Of a DNA stretch of 43,822 bases, positions 24,237-33,154 are shown one piece after another. Position 1 is the stretch's first letter. Each line of letters opens with the position of its first letter. The notes under the pieces were generated by a model. That model did no database searches. It worked only from the letters and a program-made list of their open reading frames with translations, and was not told the origin of the DNA. Source of the stretch: Haloarcula amylovorans (GTDB lineage: Archaea > Halobacteriota > Halobacteria > Halobacteriales > Haloarculaceae); NCBI RefSeq assembly GCF_004681185.1, contig NZ_SRIF01000017.1, positions 1-43,822 of the forward strand. Reading direction: 5' to 3'. Position numbers and translations under genes: made by a program.

Positions 24237-25660
24237 TGCTGGGCCCTCTGTTGTCGCTTTCCAGTTGCCAACACGCGCGTAAGACGGTCTCGTGGGCCCA
24301 CCTCAAAGGCGTTGACGTTGCCGAGCGCGGCAAGTTCGCGGCGGAATTCCTCGAACTCAGTATACCGTCGATAGGCTTCCTCAACAGCAATCAATTCCGC
24401 TTCCTCGTAGAGTACGCTCGGTGTGAGAAAGACGACAACCTGGCCAGAATGTCTGCGTGCGACTTTCACCGTTTCTCGAAGCTCAGTTCGGTGTGTATCG
24501 TCAGTCACGATGATCGTTCGGATTGTCCCACTGAGGTGCGCCGACATTGTCTTGGCGGCCGCGAATAGTGGTTGGTCAGCGACACGCTGGACATAGGTGC
24601 TGGAGTCTTCGAAGAAGGGGCGCAGTCGATCGCCGAACGGATCTCCCCTCGGTAGTTGCGCTGCGGTTCGGCGGGCAGCTGCTGGCTCGACGACGTCGTT
24701 GTGGCTCTGTGTAGCTTGCCCATCGGTTGGTTGAATCGTTCGCAAACACTGAGTAATTGTCCGGTACTGATCGTTGTCCGTACTGGGATCGAATGTGTTC
24801 GTGAGGCCACCATCACCAACCGTGTAACAACCAAGCGGATCGGCGAGACGCTGCGCGCTCTCAACCATCGCCAGTGCTACCTGTCGAGCGAAATCAAACT
24901 TTGTCTCCCCCTCTCGACCGCTCCCCATTGCTGCACGGTGATCAACGAGGAGGGTGGTTTCGAGGTCTGTCTCAGCCTCGAACTCTCGAATATGGGGTTC
25001 ATCAAGGCGGGCCGTTGCTTTCCAGTCAATGCGGCGGATATTGTCTCCCGGGACGTATTTCCGGACTTCGGCCGGGGAGAGACCGCCACCCGTTTGGCCA
25101 GCATTGTGTTCCCCGAATCCGCTGGCGATTCTATCGCCGCCTTCGCCGATATGGATGTCCCGGGGTGTCCGTGGTTCGACGGTTATCGAGGGGGCGTTCC
25201 CCATAGTGGTGGTCTGTTTGAAAAGACCCAGCTCATCTGTCATCATGAGCGTGGGCTTGCTGAACTCAAACGCGCCAGCGACAGGCCATGTGACTTCGAA
25301 CGTTTCCTGTGCCGTCTGATCATTTGGAACGAGCTGGCAGAACACGCGATCGCCGCTCCCACCAGTTGGGGGTTCAGTCCCAACCCGCAGACGGGGAGTC
25401 ACTTGTCCGGCTGTCTGCACACGAAGTGTCCCCAGCGTCGTCTCATCGGCTGTCACCCGCGTTCGGTCAAGTTGCTGTGTGACGGTAATACCCGAGATAG
25501 TACCACGCGCTGTGCGGACGAAGTGGTACTGTCGGATAAGGAGCCACGTTGTCAGTCCCGCTGCGCCGATCAATGGTAGTGGGCGATCCAGAATGACTGC
25601 CCACAGCGCCAGCGCTCCAACGAGGCCGACCGTTACCCAGTATCGACGCGTGACCCGCAT
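24233..25660 (-). CDS. DUF58 domain protein (MoxR partner)
   Basis: 475 residues with two N-terminal spans (WVTVGLVGALALWAVIL, LPLIGAAGLTTWLLI). An extended beta-rich segment follows, then the DUF58 signature VRKYVPGDNIRRIDWKATAR and EPHIREFEAETDLETTLLVD (about 195-240). The latter begins a von Willebrand A-like fold with a partial metal site (DHRAAMGSG). DUF58 proteins are the usual clients of MoxR ATPases. A downstream membrane protein is coupled to it by an ATGA overlap. Its upstream promoter region now carries a tnpB element, which may have altered expression. Confidence 0.9.
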   Translation of the reverse strand: MRVTRRYWVTVGLVGALALWAVILDRPLPLIGAAGLTTWLLIRQYHFVRTARGTISGITVTQQLDRTRVTADETTLGTLRVQTAGQVTPRLRVGTEPPTGGSGDRVFCQLVPNDQTAQETFEVTWPVAGAFEFSKPTLMMTDELGLFKQTTTMGNAPSITVEPRTPRDIHIGEGGDRIASGFGEHNAGQTGGGLSPAEVRKYVPGDNIRRIDWKATARLDEPHIREFEAETDLETTLLVDHRAAMGSGREGETKFDFARQVALAMVESAQRLADPLGCYTVGDGGLTNTFDPSTDNDQYRTITQCLRTIQPTDGQATQSHNDVVEPAAARRTAAQLPRGDPFGDRLRPFFEDSSTYVQRVADQPLFAAAKTMSAHLSGTIRTIIVTDDTHRTELRETVKVARRHSGQVVVFLTPSVLYEEAELIAVEEAYRRYTEFEEFRRELAALGNVNAFEVGPRDRLTRVLATGKRQQRAQQ

Positions 25661-25707
25661 CTGTCCGTGTGTCTCGAAGCGAGACAGTTAACCGATTGGG
25701 TTCTTAG

Positions 25708-25744
25708 TCCCGTTCCTCAAGGAAAATGAGTGAGTAGGGAGGGG
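25708..25744 (+). repeat. Right-end-like sequence upstream of tnpB
   Basis: The stretch around CCTCAAGGAA...GAGTGAGTAGGGAGGGG resembles the true right end of the element 1.4 kb further on (CCTTCAGGAA...GGCTGAGTAGGGTGGGG). It is either the left end of the element or the leftover right end of an earlier copy. Confidence 0.45.
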
Positions 25745-25811
25745 ATACAGAACCCTGCGGTGTATGTAGGATTGCTGGTGCGAGCTTTGAAGTAATAATC
25801 ACGCGAATTGA

Positions 25812-27142
25812 GTGGTAGTGGTTGAAGAAGCGTTCCAGTACGCAGCAGAGCCCGCTGACGCAGAAACAGCGACTGCTGGCTGGAACGCAATCCAAATCTG
25901 CCATGAAGTCTACAACCACGCCCTTACACAAGAATACAGACCTTCTCCGGACTACAATAAGCCATCCTATACGTCGATGCAGAACAAACTACAGGATGGA
26001 AAGACAACTGGCCGGAATGGAAGTCAGCGTATTCAAAGTGCCTGCAAATGGCAGTACGACGCATCAAGAACAGCGAAACAGTTCTTGAATCGCTCGAAGA
26101 GCGTGGATACGACGTTGGACGGTTGAAATGGAAGAAACCACGAGAGTACCGCAGCATCACCTACAATCAGAAAGGCTTTGACGTGGATCATAACACGGGC
26201 CAAACTGAACACGCTGTGGTCGAACTCAAAAAGATTGGGGACTTCCACCTCAACTACCACCGCCCACTCCCAGACAACGCCGAGATCACGCAAGTCATCC
26301 TCAAAAAACAAAAGACGGGCGCCTGGACAATCAGTATCTGTATCGAGTATAATGCTGATTATCCTGAGAAACCGCCTGTCGAGTCCATCGACCCGGTCAA
26401 CGCGATTGGAATTGGTCTCGGGATCGCGAAATTTATTTACGATTCAACCGGACGAGCCATCCGCCCGCTTGACGAAGAGGGGGACAGGTGCCGGATTGAG
26501 AAGCGTCATAGAGCTGTATCTCGGAAGGAGTACGACTCGGAGAATTGGAACAAGGCCCGGCAGCAGTTAGCGAAGGCGTATGATCGGTTGCAGAATCGGT
26601 GGGATGACTTCTACGAAAAGTTGGCTCATGACTATACGCTGGTGAATGATGCTGTGTTTCTCGAAGACCTGAACGTCGCTGGGATGCTTCAGAACTTCGG
26701 GAATAGTCGGAATGTGTCGTCGATGTCGTGGCGCAAAGCCCTCCAAGCGTTCCAACGACACGGCGAAAAGAACGGCTGTCACGTGATTCTTGTCCCTCCA
26801 GAAGGAACGACAAAGCGGTGCGCGAGATGTGGCGTTGAATCAGAGAAGCCGTTGTGGGTGCGAGAACATTCCTGTCCATCGTGCGGATTCGAAGCTGATC
26901 GTGATATGAATTCGGCGCTGGAAGTCAAACGGCTAGGACTCGAAGAATTGGGAGTGGACTTCGGCTGGAGTGACTTAGGGCCGGACGGTCCGAAGAAACG
27001 CCTGTGGAGACTGCGACCGCTGCGTCTACCGACGGAAGTGGGTTTTCCGCAACCAATGTGGTGGATGCAAGTCGCGTCGTGGAAGCAGGAAGAAGCCCCA
27101 TCCTTCAGGAAGCCACAAATGTGGCTGAGTAGGGTGGGGTAG
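25812..27142 (+). pseudogene. tnpB: Frameshifted TnpB with a missing RuvC aspartate
   Basis: The N-terminal part reads from a GTG at 25812 (EEAFQYAAEPADAETATAGW...EVYNHALTQEYRPSPDYNK). Near 25990-26005 the frame changes and the rest continues to 27142: KSAYSKCLQMAVRRIKNSET, WKKPREYRSITY, then the RuvC parts. The first RuvC motif is AIGIGLGIAKFIYD where active relatives have GIDLG; the Asp codon is GGT at 26414-26416. The RuvC glutamate (VFLEDLNVAGML), the four-cysteine zinc finger (CARCGVE...CPSCGF) and the third RuvC acid (EADRDMNSALEV) are kept. TnpB is an RNA-guided nuclease. This copy is broken twice and cannot cut DNA as read, although the large downstream frame from 26048 stays open. 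Confidence 0.85.
27096..27139 (+). repeat. TnpB right-end / guide-RNA hairpin
   Basis: An outer stem CCCCATCCT/AGGGTGGGG (one G-T pair) encloses an inner perfect stem AGCCAC-AAAT-GTGGCT at 27111-27126. It overlaps the last codons of tnpB, as the right end and omega-RNA scaffold do in this family. Confidence 0.6.
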
Positions 27143-27318
27143 TTCATGCTATCGGTCCAGTCAGCAAGGTAGATGCTGTTCGTTCGTATTAGTCTGCTAC
27201 CACTCGGCAAACTCCGACGAAGAACCCCAGTAAGCTATGCCTTCAGATTTTGTCAGCCTGCCGTTTCAGTCCGTTCATGGACGGATAACGATAGGGTGAG
27301 CTTTCGTCTTCTCTCTCG

Positions 27319-28005
27319 ATGCGCCAGCGAACTCGCCGAATACTGGTCGTGGCACTGTGCTTGTGTACCCTCGGACAAGCTTTCATCACCCCGGTCGTGG
27401 CCCAAGCCGGACATGAGGACACGCAGGCGACTGCCTGGCCCGGTGTTGCGATCTTCGCCGATAGCGGGAACAACTCCGATAGCGGCGGATCGCTTCAACA
27501 GGGTGGGAACACGATCCTCGATGCTGCTGGCGCGGCGGTTCGGACGGCTGACAGCGTGAAACAACAGGTATCTGGGAACAGCGAGGAGGATACTGCCGAA
27601 ACCTATGCTCGCGATACTGCAGCCGCAATTGAGGACAATGATGCGGCGCTGCGAACGCTTGCCAACGAAGAGTTTGACGCCGATAGTTCCGATGAGGTCG
27701 TCCGCATACAGTTCGCTGACGAAGCTGGCGATACCGCAACGCGATATCTCGTCGCCGACGCTGACGATGGGCAGTGGGAAGATGGCCCGCGTGTCCTCAC
27801 GCCCGAAGAGTTTGCGGCGACGGACCGCTCAGCTGATCACTGGGTGACGCTTGATGCATATGCATCTCGCCACATCAGTGACGATGTCGAGCAGCTTGCG
27901 ACTCTCTCCGAAGACGAGGACAATCCAAGTAAGGCGATGGTCAAGGCTCGCTTGGCGGCGAACTATGGCTCGGGCGTCGAATCTGACCTGCTTGGCGACG
28001 AGTAA
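27319..28005 (+). CDS. Secreted protein of unknown function
   Basis: 228 residues with a signal peptide (RILVVALCLCTLGQAFITPVVAQA). A Gly/Ser/Asn-rich linker and an acidic, mostly helical mature part follow, with no cysteines and no C-terminal anchor. I do not recognise a named family. It is 75 bp upstream of the large DUF4129-type surface protein on the same strand and probably works with it. The tnpB element lies just upstream. Confidence 0.75.
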   Translation: MRQRTRRILVVALCLCTLGQAFITPVVAQAGHEDTQATAWPGVAIFADSGNNSDSGGSLQQGGNTILDAAGAAVRTADSVKQQVSGNSEEDTAETYARDTAAAIEDNDAALRTLANEEFDADSSDEVVRIQFADEAGDTATRYLVADADDGQWEDGPRVLTPEEFAATDRSADHWVTLDAYASRHISDDVEQLATLSEDEDNPSKAMVKARLAANYGSGVESDLLGDE

Positions 28006-28050
28006 GCTATCGTTAGCCCAGCGTCAACACATTCGTTTTTAATACATGGC

Positions 28051-28056
28051 TTTTTA
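28051..28056 (+). promoter_or_regulatory. TATA-like box for the DUF4129-type gene
   Basis: TTTTTA is centred about 27 bases before the GTG at 28081 and supports that non-ATG start as leaderless. Confidence 0.4.
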
Positions 28057-28080
28057 GCGCCCCACCGTCAGAGACTGAGT

Positions 28081-30204
28081 GTGCGCTGGACGGAGTCGAA
28101 AACTGGCGTCGCTATCCTGGTTTTGTTCACAGTCACGACAGTGTGCGTCGGTGTGTTGCCGCCAGGCATCGCCGTGTCGACAGCGGCCGCAGATACGGAA
28201 CCAGTCGTTGCCCAACAGACGACACCAACACCAACGCCGACGAATAATACGACCGTTCAGCACGAACACCCCGAAAACGTCTCACAGTCCGGTGATTCAC
28301 AGCAAGTTAGTGCCTGGCTCGAGCGCCGATTGGCGAATCGGCTGCAGGGGAGTGCGGTTGAGCTCTCTCAGGGCGAATACGAGCGTGCACGCGGCCTGCT
28401 TGGTGATGATTACAATTCACGTCTCGAACAGTATGTCGACGTCGCTGGTGAGACCCAGGGGACTAGCGATGACGAAACCGCCGAAACCTTTCGTGAGACA
28501 CAGGACCAGCAGCGATCGTATGCGGAGTCCATGCAATCCTACAGGGAAACCTACGAGGAGTATCAGCAGGCTCGGAGACAAGGCAATACGACTGCGGCGC
28601 GGCAACACGCTCGTGAATTAGAAACCACCGCTGGGCGGGTGACACAGCTCAACAAGTCGCTGAATCGCAATTACGAGTCGATTGGGAATCGAACTACTAT
28701 CGAGACCGGCGATGCGAAGACAGCGATTTCGAATACGACTCGAAATGTGACGGCACAGCAAGCCGAAATCAGGTCTCAGTTGTTCGTCGAGACGGAACTG
28801 ACTGTCGAGACCAACGGCTCGGCGGTGGCATTCGACGACCCAATGGTGATCGATGGTCGGGTGACAACAACAAACGGAACGGCTGTCGCGGACCAGCCAA
28901 TCGAAGTCACCGTCTTCGAACGGAGCTACCAGACAACGACTGACGAGAATGGCGACTTTTCGGTGACGTATCGGCCCGTTGGGCTGCCGGTGAACACGAC
29001 AACTGTAGCTGTTCAGTATATCCCGACAAGCACTTCTCCGTATCTCGGGAGCACGACCAACGTCTCGGTCGATGTCTCACAGGTAACACCATCGCTAGAC
29101 GCGTCAGTCTCACCGTCCCAGGCCGCATATCACGATCGGGTCGAAACGACAGTGAGTGCAACCGTCGATGGTCAACCTGTGGCTGGGTTACCGATTCAGT
29201 CCATACTCGGTAGCGCTGTTGATAATACGACGACTAAGCGTGCAGGCCAGGCAACACTCGCACAACGGGCACCCGCAAACGTGCCAGCCGGCGATGGGAC
29301 ACTCCGTGTAGCGCATAGACGCGATGGATTAGCCGTCGGCCCTGCATCGACAAGCGCTTCGCTCTCAATTACCCAGACCGACACTGAGTTGACGATCAAT
29401 ACAGCGTCAAGCGACAGACGCGTACGTGTACGAGGGCGTCTGCAGACCGTAGATAACACAGGCGTCACCGGACAGACCGTTCGTATCGCCGTGGGTGAGA
29501 CGATCCGAACTACTACAACAAACGAAACGGGCTGGTATCAACTGACGATGCAGAACGTCTCCACAACCGATAGTGGGAATGTGTCGACGATCCAAGTGAC
29601 TGCACGATTCGACGGGTCGGGGACGAACCTTGGATCAAGTCGCGCCAAAGCGACCACTACGATTGAGGGTGATGCGGGGACTGGCATCCTGGAAATAGGA
29701 CAACCCGGCGACGGTGGATTCGGTGTTCCCGGGCTTGGCGGTGAGCGTCTTGATATCGCGCTGCTTGTGGGGATCGGCCTGCTTGTCCTCGCTGGACTCG
29801 GACTCTGGCTTCGGGGCGGCGATAGTGATACCGCGACAACTCCCGATACCTCGGGACAGACGGAGCCCTCGTCAAATCCGGACACACCCTCGCTTGCACA
29901 GCAATGGCTGGCACAAGCACAAGCTGCACTCGCAAATAACGACTCGAAGGGTGCTACTGTTGCCGCGTACGCTGCCGTCCGTGAGCGACTACAACGGCGC
30001 GCTGACATTCCGGAGTCACTGACCCACCGGGAGTTCCTCACTGCCTGTGCGGATCGCGTCGATACCGTCGAGATGCGAAGCTTAGAGTCATTGGCCGAAG
30101 CCTATGAGCGAGCAACATTCATGGCGACATCCGATACCAGCACGGCAACAGCGGCTATCGAAGCTGCACAGTCGATTCTCGCCGATAACGATGACTCAGC
30201 TTGA
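28081..30204 (+). CDS. Large membrane-anchored surface protein with DUF4129-like C-terminus
   Basis: 707 residues from a GTG at 28081, supported by a TATA-like box about 27 bases upstream. A signal peptide is followed by a helical, Gln/Arg/Glu-rich region (about 70-230). Two or three carboxypeptidase-regulatory/Ig-like beta domains come next (for example DGRVTTTNGTAVADQPIEVT and QTVRIAVGETIRTTTTNETG). One span (IALLVGIGLLVLAGLGLWL) leads to a cytoplasmic helical domain of about 110 residues with AYAAVRERLQRR and LTHREFLTACADRVD, the DUF4129-type ending. Genes of this type are regular members of MoxR/DUF58 loci. Its many Asn-X-Thr sites suggest N-glycosylation. Confidence 0.82.
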   Translation: MRWTESKTGVAILVLFTVTTVCVGVLPPGIAVSTAAADTEPVVAQQTTPTPTPTNNTTVQHEHPENVSQSGDSQQVSAWLERRLANRLQGSAVELSQGEYERARGLLGDDYNSRLEQYVDVAGETQGTSDDETAETFRETQDQQRSYAESMQSYRETYEEYQQARRQGNTTAARQHARELETTAGRVTQLNKSLNRNYESIGNRTTIETGDAKTAISNTTRNVTAQQAEIRSQLFVETELTVETNGSAVAFDDPMVIDGRVTTTNGTAVADQPIEVTVFERSYQTTTDENGDFSVTYRPVGLPVNTTTVAVQYIPTSTSPYLGSTTNVSVDVSQVTPSLDASVSPSQAAYHDRVETTVSATVDGQPVAGLPIQSILGSAVDNTTTKRAGQATLAQRAPANVPAGDGTLRVAHRRDGLAVGPASTSASLSITQTDTELTINTASSDRRVRVRGRLQTVDNTGVTGQTVRIAVGETIRTTTTNETGWYQLTMQNVSTTDSGNVSTIQVTARFDGSGTNLGSSRAKATTTIEGDAGTGILEIGQPGDGGFGVPGLGGERLDIALLVGIGLLVLAGLGLWLRGGDSDTATTPDTSGQTEPSSNPDTPSLAQQWLAQAQAALANNDSKGATVAAYAAVRERLQRRADIPESLTHREFLTACADRVDTVEMRSLESLAEAYERATFMATSDTSTATAAIEAAQSILADNDDSA

Positions 30205-30296
30205 CAGCCATCTACGACTGCAGTCGTGGGCGTTCTCCTTGACTGTCTGTAACCGACCGCGACCTTTTTGGTTACTACTCAACTCCTAGCCAGTAG

Positions 30297-31340
30297 ATGT
30301 CGTCTCGACGGGACCTCTGGTTATTGCTCCCGCACCCAATCCGTCGGTTGCCTGCTGATCTTGCGGCTGTTATAGCGGTGATTGTATTTGTTAACATCGC
30401 AGTGTTTCTCCCGGGAGTACGGGAGACATCGGCACGGGAAGTACTTGGGTTAGCATTTGTCCTGTGCATTCCAGGGTATACGCTGATCGCAGCCCTGTTT
30501 CCTGAATCTGGTGTCTCGCCACTCCTCACAGACAATTCTGAGACAGACGACGTCGCAGAGCTCGTCGACGATGAGACTGTCTCTCGTCGTGGTATCGACG
30601 GAATCGAGCGCGTCGCATTGTCATTTGGCTTGAGTATCGCCGTCGTGCCACTCATTGGGCTCGTCTTGAATTTCACGCCGTGGGGCATTCGGCTCGTGCC
30701 GATCATGGTTGCCGTGAGTGGCGTCTCACTTATCCTGACTGCTGTCGCGGCCTCCCGTCGTTGGGCTGTGTCTCCAGCGGATCGGTTTCAGGTACCGTAC
30801 CGTGAGTGGCTACAGGCTGCCCGTGTGGAGTTATTCGAACCCGCGACCCAGACTGATGCAATGCTGAACGTTGTGTTGGTCGGCAGTCTCTTACTGGCAA
30901 CCGGCAGTGTTGGCTTTGCGGTAACTAATCCAACCCAGGGCGAATCCTTCTCGGAGCTTTACTTACTGACAGAGAACGAGACTGGTGACCGTGTGGCGGA
31001 CAACTATCCAACTGAGTTCGAGCGTGGGCAATCCCGTAATCTAACCGTTGGCATCGGAAATCACGAACATGAACGAGTCAGCTATACTGTCGTCGCCGAG
31101 CTGCAGCGGGTGACCATCGTCAATAATTCAACCCGGGTGCAAGATGCGACTGAGCTACGTCGATTCCAGGCGGTGATCGGTGACAACGAAACGTGGCACC
31201 GACAACATACAATTACACCACAAATGACCGGTGACCGACTCCGGTTGCAGTATCTCTTATATAAAGATGAGCCAGCAACACCACTGAACCGCTCTGCTGC
31301 GTATCGTGAAGTCCATCTCTGGGTGAACGTCACTGGCTAG
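30297..31340 (+). CDS. DUF1616 membrane protein
   Basis: 347 residues. Spans at the N-terminus (DLAAVIAVIVFVNIAVFLPG and EVLGLAFVLCIPGYTLIAAL, the latter typical of DUF1616) are followed by two more pairs of spans. The extracellular C-terminal beta domain has SELYLLTENETGD, NYPTEFERGQSRNLTVGIGN and a final LHLWVNVTG-like strand. DUF1616 proteins occur near surface-glycoprotein and glycosylation genes in haloarchaea, but their role is unknown. It is 92 bp downstream of the DUF4129-type gene and in the same direction. Confidence 0.87.
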   Translation: MSSRRDLWLLLPHPIRRLPADLAAVIAVIVFVNIAVFLPGVRETSAREVLGLAFVLCIPGYTLIAALFPESGVSPLLTDNSETDDVAELVDDETVSRRGIDGIERVALSFGLSIAVVPLIGLVLNFTPWGIRLVPIMVAVSGVSLILTAVAASRRWAVSPADRFQVPYREWLQAARVELFEPATQTDAMLNVVLVGSLLLATGSVGFAVTNPTQGESFSELYLLTENETGDRVADNYPTEFERGQSRNLTVGIGNHEHERVSYTVVAELQRVTIVNNSTRVQDATELRRFQAVIGDNETWHRQHTITPQMTGDRLRLQYLLYKDEPATPLNRSAAYREVHLWVNVTG

Positions 31341-31545
31341 CCAGATAGAATCTCGTCCGGCCGGCGCCAATAATACTGTCAGCGCCACATATTGGCGATC
31401 AATACACGGTTCTCAGGATAGTGGCAAAGCCGAGCAGGGACAACCTCACTAGAAATACCGGGGTTCTTTCAGCAACTCTGTTCCCGACTCTTCCCAGGTC
31501 AAAACATGACTATATAACATATAGAGTTAGCGTTCTGTCCACAGG

Positions 31546-31552
31546 TTTATAT
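31546..31552 (+). promoter_or_regulatory. TATA-like box for the AI-2E family gene
   Basis: TTTATAT is centred 27 bases before the ATG at 31576. It supports that ATG over the GTG six codons upstream. Confidence 0.45.
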
Positions 31553-31575
31553 TTTGAGTGCTATTATATCCAGCT

Positions 31576-32676
31576 ATGGACGAGAAGCGATTCGTCGTCG
31601 CCCTGTTTGGTCTCATTGTAACTACCCTTCTTGGCATACTTGCATACCATTTTATTGCTCCGCTGACGCTCTCGATCTTCCTCTATTACTCGACCCGGCG
31701 ATATCACCACTTCTTACGGCGCTTCCGACTACCAGCGCGAGCGCGTGCAGTCATTGTCATCGCCTCGCTTGCCCTCCCTCTCCTCCTGTTAGTGACGTAT
31801 GCCGTCGTGTTGCTTATCGTCCAATCCCAGCGGTTCGTCGAACAGTATGCACTGGTCGATGTCGCTGCCACACATATCGAGTGGTTCGGTGAGATGGGCT
31901 CGGTTCCGGATCTTACCGTCCACGGGCTCTATGAGGCGTATCAGTCCGGACAGCTCTCGCCATTGATCGAGTTTCTCAGTACTCACGCGACGCTGCTTAC
32001 ATCAGTCGTCTCGAACCTCTTCCTCAATCTGTTCGTGACGACCATCGTCACCTACTATCTGCTCGTGGATGGGCACCGCATTCGTGAGTGGTTAGTGCGG
32101 TTCGACGACGGGGCGATTATTCGTGAGTACCTCGAAGCCGCCGATGCGGAGCTGGAAGCAGTTCTCTTCGGCAATCTTCTCAATGTCGTAGCTATCGCAC
32201 TCATTGCGATTGCCGCGTTTTCGGGCTATAATGCGCTTGTTCCAGCCTCCGTTCAAGTACCGTATCCGGCACTGACTGGTGCGCTAACCGGCATCGCAAG
32301 TCTCGTCCCTGTTGTGGGCATGAAGATCATCTACCTGCCGGTGACCGGGATCACCGCGCTTCCGGCAGTCCTTGACGGACAGTCATCACTGCTTGTCTAT
32401 ACTGTCGGTCTGCTTCTCGTGGCGGTGGTCGTAGTCGATACCATTCCGGATCTGGTCTTGCGGCCGTTACTCAGTGGGGAGCAAACCCACGTCGGCCTGC
32501 TGATGCTTGCCTATACGCTTGGCCCGGTGGTGCTAGGGTTTTACGGGCTCTTCTTCGCGCCGATACTGCTCGTTATCGGCCTCACTTTCGCTAATACGGC
32601 ACTGCCACGATTGCTGGGGGCAGACGATCCTGATGGGCTCCATCAGGATCAGTTACGGCTCAATGACTTTCGGTAG
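31576..32676 (+). CDS. AI-2E family transporter (PF01594 type)
   Basis: 366 residues from the ATG at 31576. The protein has the eight-span plan of the family: paired N-terminal spans, a soluble central loop (QRFVEQYALVDVAATHIEWF...), spans such as SNLFLNLFVTTIVTYYLLVD, and the C-terminal conserved block LVPVVGMKIIYLPVTG with a later LYTVGLLLVAVVVVDTIPD and PVVLGFYGLFFAPILLVIG. Members export small molecules or act as Na+/Li+-proton antiporters; the name AI-2 exporter should not be taken literally here. It has its own promoter. Confidence 0.88.
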   Translation: MDEKRFVVALFGLIVTTLLGILAYHFIAPLTLSIFLYYSTRRYHHFLRRFRLPARARAVIVIASLALPLLLLVTYAVVLLIVQSQRFVEQYALVDVAATHIEWFGEMGSVPDLTVHGLYEAYQSGQLSPLIEFLSTHATLLTSVVSNLFLNLFVTTIVTYYLLVDGHRIREWLVRFDDGAIIREYLEAADAELEAVLFGNLLNVVAIALIAIAAFSGYNALVPASVQVPYPALTGALTGIASLVPVVGMKIIYLPVTGITALPAVLDGQSSLLVYTVGLLLVAVVVVDTIPDLVLRPLLSGEQTHVGLLMLAYTLGPVVLGFYGLFFAPILLVIGLTFANTALPRLLGADDPDGLHQDQLRLNDFR

Positions 32677-33154
32677 CGATGACTCATAACAGCGCTGAAA
32701 GCGCTGAGTCCGTTTTCCGAATCTTCTCGTGAGGCCACACAGCAACCGATAAGCGCTGGCTGCTGGCACACCGCTGGGAACGCACTACCGACGCGAGTTT
32801 TAGAATCTGGAAAAACACATATCTATAATTAAAGTAATGTCGAACCGCCGTCGTTATTAACAAGGTATCTGATTCTCTATCTGCGGAACGTCAGAGGCAC
32901 TGCAGTTGATCCGTGTGGCTCACTGCCACGTCCCCTATCCCCATTGTTACTGAATTGGTAGCATAGAGTCTCTTTAACTTGAAAATCGGCTGGAAAGCAG
33001 CGAGAACAATAGGAGAGAGTATTCCTGACTATTTTCGAATTAAATCATTGAATCAGAGATGTTTTGACTCATTGACTCACTGAACCTCTGGGATTTGTCT
33101 GACGCCTTCGGGTTTATTCGTTGCTGACTTGGCCGAACCCTCGTCTCGTGGCGC
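32677..33154. other. Spacer with a second patch of parA-type repeats
   Basis: No gene is supported in these 478 bp. At 33042-33084 there are AAATCATTGAATCA and TTGACTCATTGACTCACTGAA, the same element as in the array before parA, 27 kb away. The region is AT-rich around 32815-32875. Confidence 0.6.
33042..33084. repeat. Distant copies of the GAATCA/TGATTCA element
   Basis: Two or three copies in direct and inverted orientation lie within 43 bp. They share the core (T)GAATCA / TGACTCANTGA with the 5.5-6.05 kb array. Together with that array they suggest a second binding site for the same protein. Confidence 0.55.

Larger units (their letters stand above)
25708..27139 (+). mobile_element. IS200/IS605-group element, tnpB only, decayed
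   Basis: The element comprises a left-end-like sequence (25708-25744), a frameshifted tnpB and a right-end hairpin (27096-27139). No tnpA (Y1 transposase) is present, so it belongs to the IS1341-like tnpB-only class, mobilised in trans if at all. It sits in the divergent promoter region between the DUF58 gene and the secreted-protein gene at 27319. Confidence 0.7.
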
